A stretch of 64,000 bases of DNA. Source: Methylobacillus flagellatus_A. GTDB taxonomy: Bacteria > Pseudomonadota > Gammaproteobacteria > Burkholderiales > Methylophilaceae. A program made the translations under genes and the position numbers. The stretch lies in NCBI RefSeq assembly GCF_031344055.1, contig NZ_JADBEN010000004.1. The stretch is one strand, 5' to 3'. A model generated the notes under the pieces. It was not told the DNA's origin and ran no database searches. It saw only the letters and a list, made by a program, of their open reading frames with translations. Below, piece after piece: positions 9,298-18,700 of this stretch (its first letter is position 1; the number at the start of each line of letters is the position of its first letter).

Positions 9298-12200
9298 TGA
9301 AGAAGCGAGCGATTGCTATCGCCATCAGCGTGATGATGAGCGGGGCCAATGCGGAATCATTGCTGATCAGCGACCGGGGCTATGCGGCATCGATGTTGCC
9401 GACGCGCGATATGCCCGTGCCTGATTTCGAGCAGGAAACCGGCAAGCGTATCGACCATGGCCGCGTGGATTTCCATGGCATGCCTTCCCCTGCGGAGCGG
9501 CAGGGTCCGACCAGCTATCCGTTGCCTTCCGGCATCACCAGCAGCGCATTGGAGCGTATGCGGGCCGCCGCAGCCAATGTGCCGCAGGCAGAACCCCAGG
9601 TGTTCACCCGGCTGGTGGAAAACAACGGCGCCGCCCAATTCGAGTCCGGCAAGGCGGACCTGACCCGCAATTCGATCGCCGAACTGGAGGCACTGGCCGC
9701 GCAATTGCAAGGCAAGCAAGGCGTGCGCATCGATATTGCCGGGCATACGGACAGCCAACGCCTGTCGCCCAACGCCAAGAAGATTTTCCGCGACAACCAG
9801 GGCTTGTCCGAGGCAAGGGCGCTTTCCGTGGCGGCTTTCCTCAAACAGAAGCTGGGACTGGACGATAGCCAGTTCAGCATCAGCGGCCATGGCGAAAGCC
9901 AGCCGGTTGCCGGCAACGATACGCCTGAAGGCATGGCGCAGAACCGCCGCGTGATCATCCGCGTCTGGTTCGACGAGCAGGAGATTGTGCCGGCGGAACC
10001 GGTGGCCGTTGTGCCGCCTGTACGCAGCGCTTGCGAAGCCACGTCCGTGGCGAGGGCGGGAGCGCCTTTCCGCATCAGCATCGACGGCGAGCCGGTCAAC
10101 CTGGATGATGGCCCGCTGGAAGCGGACAGGCAGCGCTGCACCGACGTGGCGCTGGAAAAGGCCGATATCCAGGTGCGCTACGATAATCTTTCCACCTTGC
10201 CGCAGATGAACGTCTGGCAGACGACCAATGGCGTGGTGCGCGGCGAAGAGGCCGAATTCCGCGCCTGGGCCAACTACCTGCCGTGGATCAAGAAGGCGGA
10301 GATCCGCCTGTTCAAGCCCGGCCAGCAACCGCAGGAGAACCCATTGGCCGTGCTGCCGGTGGATTGGAACGGCGTGATCAAGTGGCAGGCCAAGGTCGAT
10401 GACACCGACCAAGTAATGTTCCTGCTGCGCGTGTACGACGAACAAGGGCGCTTCGATGAAACCGTGATGAAGCCGCTGGAGATACTCTCGCACGCTATGC
10501 CACGTCTAGTGAACGACCTGCAGCCGGGCAAGGAAGAACTGATCGGCTACGGCGAGAACAGCCTGAGCCTGCGCAATATCCCGGTCAAGGGCGGCACGGT
10601 GACCGTCAACGGCCGTTATATCCAGCCGGGCCAGCGTATCGAGACCCTGGGGCTCAACGTTCCTGTGGATGCCAACGGCCGCTTTGCCATCAAGCAGATC
10701 ATGCCGCCCGGGCCGAACAGCGTGGAAGTCAAGCTGGTCGAGCCGGATGGCGAGTTCACCAGCTTCCGCCGCAACCTCAATATTGCCGACGACGACTGGT
10801 TCTATATCGCGATCGGCGACATCACCGCAGGCAAGAACAATGTCCGCGGCCCGGCGCAACTGGTGACCGGCGATAACCAGCATTACGACGGCTCCAGCCA
10901 TATCGACGGCCGCGGCGCCTTCTACGTCAAAGGCAAGGTGAAGGGTGAGTATTTGCTGACTGCATCCGCGGATACGCGCGAGCAGCCGTTGGAGCACCTG
11001 TTCTCCAATTTTTCTTCCAAGGACCCGCGCTACCTGCTGCGCAACATCAACCCCGACCTGTATTACCCGGTCTATGGCGACGACAGCACGACAGTGGACG
11101 ATGCGCCTACCCAGGGCAAGTTCTACGTCAAGCTGGCGCGCGGCGACTCCCATGTGATGTGGGGCAACTTCAAGACCAGCTGGAGCGGCACCGAGCTGCT
11201 GCAATATTCTCGCGGCCTGTATGGCGCGAACGCCAAGTACCGCTCCGACAGCACCACCAAGTACGGCGAGAAGGCGACGACGGTAGACGCGTTTGCCGCC
11301 GACCCGGGCACGCTGGGCGCGCGCGACGAGTTCCGCGGCACCGGCGGTTCGCTTTACTACCTCCGGCACCAGGCGCTCACCATGGGTTCCGAGCGCATCT
11401 GGGTGGAAGTGCGCGACCGCGACTCCGGCCTGGTGATCGAGCGCAAGCTGCTGGCGCCTGCGCAGGATTATGAAATCAACTACCTGCAAGGGCGGGTGGT
11501 GCTGCGCGAGGCGCTGACCTCGACCGGCGCCGCTTCGACCTTGATCAGCACCGCCTCGATCAACGGCAACGAAATCTACCTGGTGGCGAACTACGAGTAT
11601 GTGCCGGGCCTGACCAGGGTGGATAATTTCTCCACCGGCGGGCGCGTCTCGCATTGGGTGAACGACTACTTGCAGATCGGCATCACCGGCTTCAAGCAAG
11701 GCCAGGGAATGCTGGAGCAGAAGCTCAACGGCCTGGACGCCACCATCCGCTATACGCCGGGCACCTTCATCAAGCTGGAGGCGGCGCATTCCGAAGGCGC
11801 GGGCGACGGCGCGCAGACTTCCCTGGACGGCGGTTTCGCATTCAACAGCCTCACGACCAGCGGCGAGCCGGCCAAGGCCTATCGCATCGAAGGCTCGGTT
11901 GACCTGGCGGACGTGACCGACAAGGCCAGAGGGAAAGTGACTGCTTACGTACAGAACCGCGAACGCGGCTTCTCTGGGCCTGGCCAGATCACCACCACCG
12001 GCGAGGCTGTCGACCAGCACGGCTTCAAGGCCAATGTGCAGGTAGCCGACAACACCTTTATCGATGCCAAGGGCGATGTCAGGCGCGCGGACACCATAGA
12101 CACCCAGGCGGTGGAAGTCGGCGTGCGGCAGAAGCTGGACTCCGAATGGCAGGCCGGCGTGGCCGTGCGGCAGGACGACAGGAACGTGCATGTCACCAAT

Positions 12201-13502
12201 GCCAGCAGCCTGCTGTCGCGCAACGGCAACCGTACCGACGTGCAAGTGCGCATGGACTACACGCCCGACGACCATGAAGCCGAGGTGCAGGAAGGCGAGC
12301 CCCTGCCCAAGAAGGACTGGAGCGCTTATGGCTACCTCCAGGGCACGGTGGCGCGCGACGGCGAGCGCGAGGACAACAACCGCGCCGGCATGGGGATGAG
12401 TTGGCGCGTGAACGACCGCCTCAAGCTCATCGCGGAAGGCTCGCAAGGCAACCTGGGCCCTGGCGTGAAGATCGGTGCGGATTACCGCCTGTCTGACCGC
12501 AGCAACGCCTATACCAACTACCTGGTCGAGAACGAGCGCCCGGACAACGCCTGGCGCGGCCGCCAGGGCAGCTGGGTCACGGGGACCTCCTACCGCGTCA
12601 CCGACGAGATGCGCGTGTTTGGCGAAACGCGCACCGTGGACGGTTCCGGGGTGCAAAGCCTGGTCAACGCCTTCGGCCTGGATTATGCCGCCAACGATTT
12701 CTGGAACTATGGCGTCAAGGGCGAAGTGGGCAAGGTGTCGCATCCGTTGTCCGGTGACCTCAAGCGCAAGGCGGTGAGCTTCTCCATCGCCTACAAGCGC
12801 GACAACACCAAGTACAGCGGCAATATCGAATACCGCGACGAGAGCAGCAACACCACGGGCGACCGCGACACCTGGCTGATCCGCAATACCTTCGGCCACC
12901 AGGCCACGCCGGAGTGGCGCCTGCTCGGCAAGCTCAACTGGTCGGTCTCCAACAACAGCCAGGGCGCATTCTACGATGGCGACTACCATGAGATCGTGAC
13001 GGGGGCCGCTTACAGGCCGATCGACAACGACCGCTGGAACACCTTGTTCAAGTACACCAACTTCTACAACCTGCCGTCGCCCGGCCAGTTGTCGCCTTCC
13101 GGCTTCACCGCGGATTACGCGCAGCGCAGCCAGGTGCTGTCCATCGACACCATCTACGACGTCAAGCCGTGGCTGTCGCTGGGCGCCAAGTACGCTTTCC
13201 GCATCGGCGAGCTGAAGGACAGCAAGGTGGACGGCCAATGGTTCTCCAGCCGGGCCGACCTGATGATCGTGCGCGCCGACTGGCACTTCGTGAAGGAATG
13301 GGATGCGGTGCTCGAGCTGCGCAACCTGCGTGCAACCGAGGCCAAGGACTCGCGCGCCGGCGCATTGGTCGCGATCTACCGGCATATGGCGGAAGGCGTC
13401 AAGGCAGGCGTGGGCTACAACTTCACCAACTACTCGGACGACCTGACCAACCTCTCGTACCGCAGCCGCGGCTTCTTCATTAACGTCATCGGCACGATGT
13501 AA
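9294..13502 (+). CDS. OmpA-domain outer-membrane beta-barrel protein
   Basis: A 1402-residue outer-membrane protein. Residues 1-20 are a signal peptide (SGANA-E). An OmpA/MotB peptidoglycan-binding domain occupies about 102-227 (FESGKADL, IDIAGHTDS, GHGESQPV, NRRVIIRVW). A beta-sandwich region to about 500 follows, and residues 500-1402 show the alternating aromatic/polar strands of a large barrel (for example NYEYVPGL, YSGNIEYRDESS), closing with RSRGFFINVIGTM. The OmpA domain precedes the barrel, the reverse of the usual order. Start overlaps the DUF11 stop (ATGA). The close coupling suggests that it anchors, displays or exports the giant repeat protein; that is inference. It is not a classical TonB receptor, as no plug domain is evident. 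Confidence 0.8.
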   Translation: MMKKRAIAIAISVMMSGANAESLLISDRGYAASMLPTRDMPVPDFEQETGKRIDHGRVDFHGMPSPAERQGPTSYPLPSGITSSALERMRAAAANVPQAEPQVFTRLVENNGAAQFESGKADLTRNSIAELEALAAQLQGKQGVRIDIAGHTDSQRLSPNAKKIFRDNQGLSEARALSVAAFLKQKLGLDDSQFSISGHGESQPVAGNDTPEGMAQNRRVIIRVWFDEQEIVPAEPVAVVPPVRSACEATSVARAGAPFRISIDGEPVNLDDGPLEADRQRCTDVALEKADIQVRYDNLSTLPQMNVWQTTNGVVRGEEAEFRAWANYLPWIKKAEIRLFKPGQQPQENPLAVLPVDWNGVIKWQAKVDDTDQVMFLLRVYDEQGRFDETVMKPLEILSHAMPRLVNDLQPGKEELIGYGENSLSLRNIPVKGGTVTVNGRYIQPGQRIETLGLNVPVDANGRFAIKQIMPPGPNSVEVKLVEPDGEFTSFRRNLNIADDDWFYIAIGDITAGKNNVRGPAQLVTGDNQHYDGSSHIDGRGAFYVKGKVKGEYLLTASADTREQPLEHLFSNFSSKDPRYLLRNINPDLYYPVYGDDSTTVDDAPTQGKFYVKLARGDSHVMWGNFKTSWSGTELLQYSRGLYGANAKYRSDSTTKYGEKATTVDAFAADPGTLGARDEFRGTGGSLYYLRHQALTMGSERIWVEVRDRDSGLVIERKLLAPAQDYEINYLQGRVVLREALTSTGAASTLISTASINGNEIYLVANYEYVPGLTRVDNFSTGGRVSHWVNDYLQIGITGFKQGQGMLEQKLNGLDATIRYTPGTFIKLEAAHSEGAGDGAQTSLDGGFAFNSLTTSGEPAKAYRIEGSVDLADVTDKARGKVTAYVQNRERGFSGPGQITTTGEAVDQHGFKANVQVADNTFIDAKGDVRRADTIDTQAVEVGVRQKLDSEWQAGVAVRQDDRNVHVTNASSLLSRNGNRTDVQVRMDYTPDDHEAEVQEGEPLPKKDWSAYGYLQGTVARDGEREDNNRAGMGMSWRVNDRLKLIAEGSQGNLGPGVKIGADYRLSDRSNAYTNYLVENERPDNAWRGRQGSWVTGTSYRVTDEMRVFGETRTVDGSGVQSLVNAFGLDYAANDFWNYGVKGEVGKVSHPLSGDLKRKAVSFSIAYKRDNTKYSGNIEYRDESSNTTGDRDTWLIRNTFGHQATPEWRLLGKLNWSVSNNSQGAFYDGDYHEIVTGAAYRPIDNDRWNTLFKYTNFYNLPSPGQLSPSGFTADYAQRSQVLSIDTIYDVKPWLSLGAKYAFRIGELKDSKVDGQWFSSRADLMIVRADWHFVKEWDAVLELRNLRATEAKDSRAGALVAIYRHMAEGVKAGVGYNFTNYSDDLTNLSYRSRGFFINVIGTM

Positions 13503-13521
13503 GGGAGGACCAGGGCGGCGG

Positions 13522-14025
13522 GTGAGGTTAGAGCTAGAGTATCTGGAGCAGCGGCATGTCAGCCGCGCGACGTTGTCCGGCGTCATGCGGCTGATTGAAT
13601 ACCGGGCGATGGTGCAGGCTGTTCTGGCCGAGATGTCCGTACGCAGGACAACCGGCATTGTGCTCGACCTGCGCGACGTGGCGTTCAGCCTGAGCTTTGC
13701 GGAAACTTCCGGTTTGCCGGACCTCAACTTGAAGCTCGGGGTGCCCCTGCATTACCGCGTGGCTCTGGTCTACCTGGATTACTCCGCCAAGGCGGCGGGC
13801 GTCCGGCTGTACGAAGTCATCGCCGGCAACCGCGGGTTCTATGCCCAGAAGCTGTTCACCCGATATGCCGCAGCCATGCAATGGCTGGCGCCGTCCCTGG
13901 AAAAGGATGTGCGTTCAGGCATGCTGGATGGCAATCTGGCGGTGCATGGTCCTGCCTGCCAACATCCTGTCGTGGGTGACCAGGAGAACTGCTGTTTCAT
14001 TGGCGGCTGCCATCTCCAGCAATAA
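13522..14025 (+). CDS. SpoIIAA/STAS-like small protein
   Basis: A 167-residue soluble protein starting at a GTG 19 bases after the OmpA-barrel stop, so probably the third gene of that operon. The first 130 residues alternate strands and helices as in SpoIIAA-like/STAS folds (GIVLDLRDVAFS, RVALVYLD, RGFYAQKLFT). The family has no known enzyme activity, and binding partners here are unknown. The last 37 residues are cysteine-rich and are encoded antisense to the 3' end of the ABC ATPase gene (overlap 13915-14025); this tail looks like read-through rather than conserved domain, so the protein may have been extended by loss of its original stop. No second candidate start is better supported. Confidence 0.55.
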   Translation: MRLELEYLEQRHVSRATLSGVMRLIEYRAMVQAVLAEMSVRRTTGIVLDLRDVAFSLSFAETSGLPDLNLKLGVPLHYRVALVYLDYSAKAAGVRLYEVIAGNRGFYAQKLFTRYAAAMQWLAPSLEKDVRSGMLDGNLAVHGPACQHPVVGDQENCCFIGGCHLQQ

Positions 14026-15327
14026 ATCCATGGTCTCCTGCTGGCTGATGGGGTCCAGGCGCGAAGTCGGTTCGTCGGCAAAGATCAGCGCGGGCGAGAG
14101 CAACAATATGCGCGCCAATGCGAGCCGCTGCAGCTCCCCACCGGAAACCTGGCTTGGCAGGCGGCGCAGCAGTGCTTCATCCAGCTTGAGCCTTGCCAGT
14201 AATCGAGGAAGCGTTGCCGGGCTGAGTTTATGCAGGCGGATGATGTCGTCAAATGCCTGCTTGAGCGTCAAGCGCGGCGCGAATGCCGAAACCGGATCCT
14301 GGTAAAGCTTTTGCAGCTTGAGTGGATTGAGCCCTGGTGCAATCGTGATGCTGCCCTGGTCCGGGGGCACCAGGCCCAGCAGCATATTGCCCAGCGTGGT
14401 CTTGCCCGCGCCGCTCGGGCCGCTGATGGCGATGCGTTCGCCCGCGTGGATTTCCAGGTCAACGCCGCTGAATAACGTATGTGCGCCGTAGCGCTTGCCC
14501 AGCCCGCGGGCTTGCAGAATGGTCTTGCCTGTTCCTTGGCCTGGGGTTGCCGGGGGCCAGTGTTCGGGGTCGGCGGCGAGCAGGGCGCGGGTGTATTCAT
14601 GCTGCGGGTTTTCCAGTACCTGCTGCGCAGGGCCTTGTTCCAGCACATTGCTGTCGCGCATCACCATGATGTCGCCGCCGAGCACCTGGGCCACGTGCAT
14701 GTCGTGCGTGATCGTGAGCACGCTGCCGCCGTTCTGCAATACTGATTGCAATACGGTGAGCAGGTTGTCGCGCGCATCGGCGTCCAGGCCCTTGGTGGGC
14801 TCGTCCACGATCACCACCTGTGCGCCGCCTGCGCGTGTGGCGGCGAACGCGACGCGTTGCGCTATGCCCCCGGAGAGCATGAAGGGATATTTCCCGTCCG
14901 CTGCGGCGACGCCAAGCTGGTCAAGGTCGCTCCGCGCTTTCGCCCTGGCTTGTGCCATGTCCATGCGTGCGTGGCTGACGTAGCGGTAAGACTCGGCGAC
15001 CTGCTTGCCCGCACGCATGCTGGGGTTGAGCGCCAGCCAAGGTTCCTGCGGCAGCATCGCCAGGGTGTGGCCCCACCACGGGCGGCGGCCTGCAGCGTCT
15101 TCCGCCCTTGAAGCCGCATTGCCCAGGCGGATTTCCCCGCTGGCCCTGAGGCCGGGAGCGAGAGAGCCCATGATGGCATGCACCAGCAGCGATTTGCCCG
15201 AGCCGCTGCCGCCGATGATGGACAAGGCCACGCCGGGCTTCAAGGTGAAGTTGCATGGCTGCACCAGCCAGTTGCCTTTGCCGTCCTTGACGGCCAGGTC
15301 CTGGACTTTCAATTCCGGCGCGCTCAT
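13915..15327 (-). CDS. Peptide/nickel-type ABC importer, fused double ATPase
   Basis: A 470-residue protein carrying two ABC ATPase domains, equivalent to DppD plus DppF in one chain. NBD1 has Walker A GGSGSGKS, signature LSGGIAQR and Walker B VVIVDEPTKG. NBD2 has GPSGAGKT, signature VSGGELQR and LIFADEPTSRLDP. The ATG at 15327 is chosen because AAGGAG lies 5 bases upstream and because it overlaps the permease stop by ATGA; a longer reading frame upstream lacks a Shine-Dalgarno. It drives the two permeases encoded just upstream. NBD1's signature loop is less canonical than NBD2's, as is common in fused pairs. It is last in the operon, and its 3' end overlaps the convergent STAS-like gene by 111 bases. 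Confidence 0.9.
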   Translation of the reverse strand: MSAPELKVQDLAVKDGKGNWLVQPCNFTLKPGVALSIIGGSGSGKSLLVHAIMGSLAPGLRASGEIRLGNAASRAEDAAGRRPWWGHTLAMLPQEPWLALNPSMRAGKQVAESYRYVSHARMDMAQARAKARSDLDQLGVAAADGKYPFMLSGGIAQRVAFAATRAGGAQVVIVDEPTKGLDADARDNLLTVLQSVLQNGGSVLTITHDMHVAQVLGGDIMVMRDSNVLEQGPAQQVLENPQHEYTRALLAADPEHWPPATPGQGTGKTILQARGLGKRYGAHTLFSGVDLEIHAGERIAISGPSGAGKTTLGNMLLGLVPPDQGSITIAPGLNPLKLQKLYQDPVSAFAPRLTLKQAFDDIIRLHKLSPATLPRLLARLKLDEALLRRLPSQVSGGELQRLALARILLLSPALIFADEPTSRLDPISQQETMDLLLEMAAANETAVLLVTHDRMLAGRTMHRQIAIQHA

Positions 15328-16124
15328 GGCATCTCCTTGCGCCCGCCCAGCAATGCCAGCGCGAGCATGATCAGTCCCAGCGTGACGACCGGGCTCGCGA
15401 TCAGCCAAGGGGCTTCTTCGTAGTAAGGGAACAGTTCTATCATCATGACCCCAAGTTCCGGCGTGGGCGGGCGCAGGCCGACGCCGACAAACCCCAGCGC
15501 GGCCAGCGCGAGAATCGCAGTGGAAATGCCGAACAGCATCAGCGTGCCGACGACAGGCGCGAGTTCAGGCAGCAAATGCCGCCGCAACAGATAGAGATTG
15601 CCGAAGCCCAGCATGCGCGCGGATTCGACCGGCGCGCTGACCAGCGTGGCCTTGATCGTGGCGCGGCTGACGCGGAAATATTCCACCCACAGCGCAAACG
15701 ACAAGCCGACGTACAGCGACCAGAACTCGCCCTGGGCGAAGGCGGAAAACAGCAGCACGACCAGCAGCACCGGCAGGGTCATGACTGCATCGGCAATGCT
15801 GGTGAGCACGGCCTCGATCACGCCGCCGCGCCAGGCGGCAAGCAAGCCCAGGCTGATGCCGATGGCGGCGGCGGAAAGCACGGAAAGCAAGGCAAGGCTG
15901 AACGAGAGCTGCAAGGCGTGCACCAGGCGGGCCAGCATGCTGCGGCCGAGGTGGTCGGTGCCCAGCGGCTGTTCCAGGCTGGGGGAGCGCAACACCCGGT
16001 CAAGGTTCTGCGAAACCGGGTCTGTGGCCATGGCAGGGCCGAACAGCGCGGCCAATACGATCAGCGCCAGCAGGATCGCGCCGCTGCGGCGGGCGAAGGT
16101 CAGGCTTTGCCACCAGCTAATCAT
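15324..16124 (-). CDS. ABC importer permease, DppC/NikC family
   Basis: A 266-residue inner-membrane permease. An N-terminal helix is followed by the DppC-type motif LGTDHLGRS and five further helices, with the EAA-type loop contacting the ATPase around residues 160-190. It forms a heterodimer with the DppB-like permease, whose gene overlaps it by 4 bases. The family moves peptides, nickel or opine metallophores across the inner membrane. Substrate cannot be read from this subunit; the TonB receptor at the head of the operon argues for a chelate. Confidence 0.9.
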   Translation of the reverse strand: MISWWQSLTFARRSGAILLALIVLAALFGPAMATDPVSQNLDRVLRSPSLEQPLGTDHLGRSMLARLVHALQLSFSLALLSVLSAAAIGISLGLLAAWRGGVIEAVLTSIADAVMTLPVLLVVLLFSAFAQGEFWSLYVGLSFALWVEYFRVSRATIKATLVSAPVESARMLGFGNLYLLRRHLLPELAPVVGTLMLFGISTAILALAALGFVGVGLRPPTPELGVMMIELFPYYEEAPWLIASPVVTLGLIMLALALLGGRKEMP

Positions 16125-17092
16125 GCGTCAGCCCTCCTGGTGACCAGGTAACGCTGGCGCGGGTCGGCCACCAGGCAGGCGATGTCCACCAGCGTGTTGC
16201 ACAGCACGAACAGCAAGCCCATGACGATCGCCGTGCCCTGGATCATGGGGATGTCGCGGCCGAATACCGCATGGGCGAGCGCATGGCCGATGCCGGGCCA
16301 GGCGAACAGGCTCTCGATGATGATCACGCCTTCCATGAGGAACACCAGTTGCACGCCGAGATAGGCGATCACCGGCACTGCGGCATTGCGGATGCCGTGG
16401 CGCAGCAGCGCCAGCAGGTCGCTCAGGCCCTTGGTGCGCGCGAAATTGAAATAGGCGGACCGGCGCACTTCCACCATGGCATCGCGCGCCACGCGCGATG
16501 AAACGGCGGCAAGGCCCAGAGCTAGAGTAAGCGCGGGCAGCAGCAACCCGCCGTGCTCGTGGCTGGCGTTGGCTGCGTTGGTGATGCCGAGCTTGCTCGA
16601 TAGCAACAGGATCAGCAGGATGCCGAGCAGGAATGGCGGAAAGGCGCGCAGGATGATGGAGAGCGCGAGAGATACCCGGTCCAGCCAGCCGTGCGGGTTG
16701 AGCCCCGTGACCAGGCCGACAGGCAATGCAATCGCGATGGACAGTGCGAGCGCGCTGAGGGCGAGCTGCAGGGTATGGCCGAATTGCTCGCGGATTTCAT
16801 CGATGACGGGCGCGCTGGTGAGGTAGGAGTCGCCGAGGTCGAATTGCAGCAGTTGCTGCCACCAGAGCAGCAGGCCTTGCAGCAACGGCCGGTCCAGTCC
16901 CAGCTCGGCCCGTACGGCTTCTGCCGCGGCGGCGGTGACCATGTCGTAGCCGTAGCGCCCTGCGGCTATGCGAAACGCCAGGTCGCCCGAGAGGCTGTGC
17001 ATGAGGAAGAACGACACGGTGCTGACCAGCAGCGCGACGATCACGGCTTGCAGGCAGCGGCGGAACAACAGACGGCTGATGATGTTGAGCAT
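16121..17092 (-). CDS. ABC importer permease, DppB/NikB family
   Basis: A 323-residue permease with the typical DppB layout: one N-terminal helix, a periplasmic stretch (residues 30-95), then five helices and a C-terminal EAA-type region (near SLFAWPGIGHAL). It pairs with the DppC-like protein and overlaps its gene by ATGA. The binding-protein gene ends 3 bases upstream, so the subunits are made from one message. Confidence 0.9.
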   Translation of the reverse strand: MLNIISRLLFRRCLQAVIVALLVSTVSFFLMHSLSGDLAFRIAAGRYGYDMVTAAAAEAVRAELGLDRPLLQGLLLWWQQLLQFDLGDSYLTSAPVIDEIREQFGHTLQLALSALALSIAIALPVGLVTGLNPHGWLDRVSLALSIILRAFPPFLLGILLILLLSSKLGITNAANASHEHGGLLLPALTLALGLAAVSSRVARDAMVEVRRSAYFNFARTKGLSDLLALLRHGIRNAAVPVIAYLGVQLVFLMEGVIIIESLFAWPGIGHALAHAVFGRDIPMIQGTAIVMGLLFVLCNTLVDIACLVADPRQRYLVTRRADA

Positions 17093-17095
17093 GAT

Positions 17096-18664
17096 TTATT
17101 GGGCTGACCAGACCATATCGCTGATGTAATAGGACTGCTCCAGGGGGTCGACCTTGACTCCCTGCAGTTGCGGGTGCACTGCCACAGGCAGGCGGTACCA
17201 GGTGACGGGAATCACCGGCAGTTCCTGTTGCAGCGCCAGCATGATGTCGTGGCGGTAGCGCGCCTGGGCGGCCGGTTCTGTCTCGCTGGCGATTTTCTCG
17301 AGCAGGGCGGGCACTTCGCCGTTCTGCCAGTTCATGGCGCCCCAGTCCCCGCCGCCGTGCTTGAAATCCTGGTTCAAAGTGACGAACGGGTCCGGCACCA
17401 GGGCAAAGTTGCGCGGCACCAGTCCCATCTCCAGCTTGCCGGTGCGATGCCCGAGCGGGATTTCGCTGGAGTTCGTGACAATAACCTTGACCTCGATGCC
17501 GAGTTTGCGGAACTGATCTTGCAGCGCGGTGGCGATGATGGGCAGCTCGGGCCGGTCCGGGAGCGTGGTCAGCGCCAGGGAGAAGCGCTCCCCGTTCCGG
17601 TGCAGGATGCCGTCCGTGCCGGGTCGCCAGCCCTGGGCTGCAAGCAGTTTTTTTGCCTGCGCCAGGTCGGAATGCAGCCGGGGGAATTCCGGCCCGGCCT
17701 GGTGCCATTGCGTAATGCTGGGCGGCAGGAGCTGGTCCGCCGCGAGTTCGGGCGTGCGCAGGATGCCCTTGGCAATGCCGGCGCGGTTGATGGCCAGGCT
17801 CAATGCCTGGCGCGTTTCCACGTTGTTGAGGAAGCGGTGGCCGCTATTGAGCTTGAGCGTGACGGTGCGGGCGAGGTCGGCCTCTTTCATCACCACCTTG
17901 GGATTGTGGCGCAAGCGTTGCGTACTGGCCGGGTCGAAGCCGAACACCAGGTCCGCCTGGTGAGATTCCGCAATCAGGGCGCGCGTTTCGGGGCGGCTGA
18001 CCGACAGGTAATGGATGTGCCGGATGGCGGGCTGCCTGCCTCGCCAGTGGGGCGACAATGCAAGCTCGAACTGCTGCGGCAGGGTCTGCCTCACGAGCTG
18101 GTAAGGACCGCTGCCCAGCATGCGGCGCACCTGGCCTTTTTCGTTATAGGCGGCCGGGGCGAGGATGATGGCGCTGCTGTGCGCCAGCAGCATGGGCAGC
18201 ATGGCATAAGGCTGGGAAAGCGCAATATTGACCTCCCTCGGCGCAGCCGCGCTGATGCTGGCGATGGGCGCCATGGCGAGCACGCCGGGCTGGCCGAGCG
18301 CGCGTTGCAGGTTCATGGCGACGCTCTCGGCCGTGACCGGGCTGCCGTCGTGGAAACGCGCGTCGGGCCGCAGGAAGAAGCGCCACTGCAAGCCGTCTGG
18401 CGAAACCTCCCAGCGCTCGGCGAGGCCGGGCGCAGCCTTGCCTTCGAGGTCGGTGCCCACCAAGGCTTCCGCCACCTGCATGCGTAGGAAGAGATAGCCC
18501 GAGCGCGAAGGCTCAAGCGTGCTGATTTCCCAGGGGCCGACAATGCTCAGGCTGCTCTTTGCCGTATTGTCGGCGGCCGTCAACGCGGGGGCGACTAGCA
18601 ATGACAGGCTCAGCATCGCTGTCGCCGTCGACAGCAAGCGCCTGCGTATGGAATATAAAAACAT
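17096..18664 (-). CDS. Periplasmic substrate-binding protein, SBP_bac_5 (NikA/DppA) family
   Basis: A 522-residue exported solute-binding protein of the peptide/nickel class. The signal peptide ends near residue 31 (ALTAA). Family features are the early EISTLEPSRSG strand, the GLAERWEVSPDGLQWRF block at about residue 80 and the FHDGSPVTAESV stretch. It hands substrate to the DppB/DppC-like permeases. It starts 37 bases downstream of the TonB receptor stop, so both belong to the same transcript. Nickel, peptide or a metallophore complex are all possible; the receptor next door favours a metal chelate, which is inference. Confidence 0.9.
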   Translation of the reverse strand: MFLYSIRRRLLSTATAMLSLSLLVAPALTAADNTAKSSLSIVGPWEISTLEPSRSGYLFLRMQVAEALVGTDLEGKAAPGLAERWEVSPDGLQWRFFLRPDARFHDGSPVTAESVAMNLQRALGQPGVLAMAPIASISAAAPREVNIALSQPYAMLPMLLAHSSAIILAPAAYNEKGQVRRMLGSGPYQLVRQTLPQQFELALSPHWRGRQPAIRHIHYLSVSRPETRALIAESHQADLVFGFDPASTQRLRHNPKVVMKEADLARTVTLKLNSGHRFLNNVETRQALSLAINRAGIAKGILRTPELAADQLLPPSITQWHQAGPEFPRLHSDLAQAKKLLAAQGWRPGTDGILHRNGERFSLALTTLPDRPELPIIATALQDQFRKLGIEVKVIVTNSSEIPLGHRTGKLEMGLVPRNFALVPDPFVTLNQDFKHGGGDWGAMNWQNGEVPALLEKIASETEPAAQARYRHDIMLALQQELPVIPVTWYRLPVAVHPQLQGVKVDPLEQSYYISDMVWSAQ

Positions 18665-18700
18665 CGTTTGCTTTTTATTTAAAACTTGGCTTGCTCCGCC

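Noticed and set aside
10506..13727. Long open frame (1073 codons) on the minus strand
   Set aside because: It is the GC-rich shadow of the OmpA-barrel gene: no family resemblance, low-complexity His/Arg/Val-rich text, and the plus-strand gene has clear domains.
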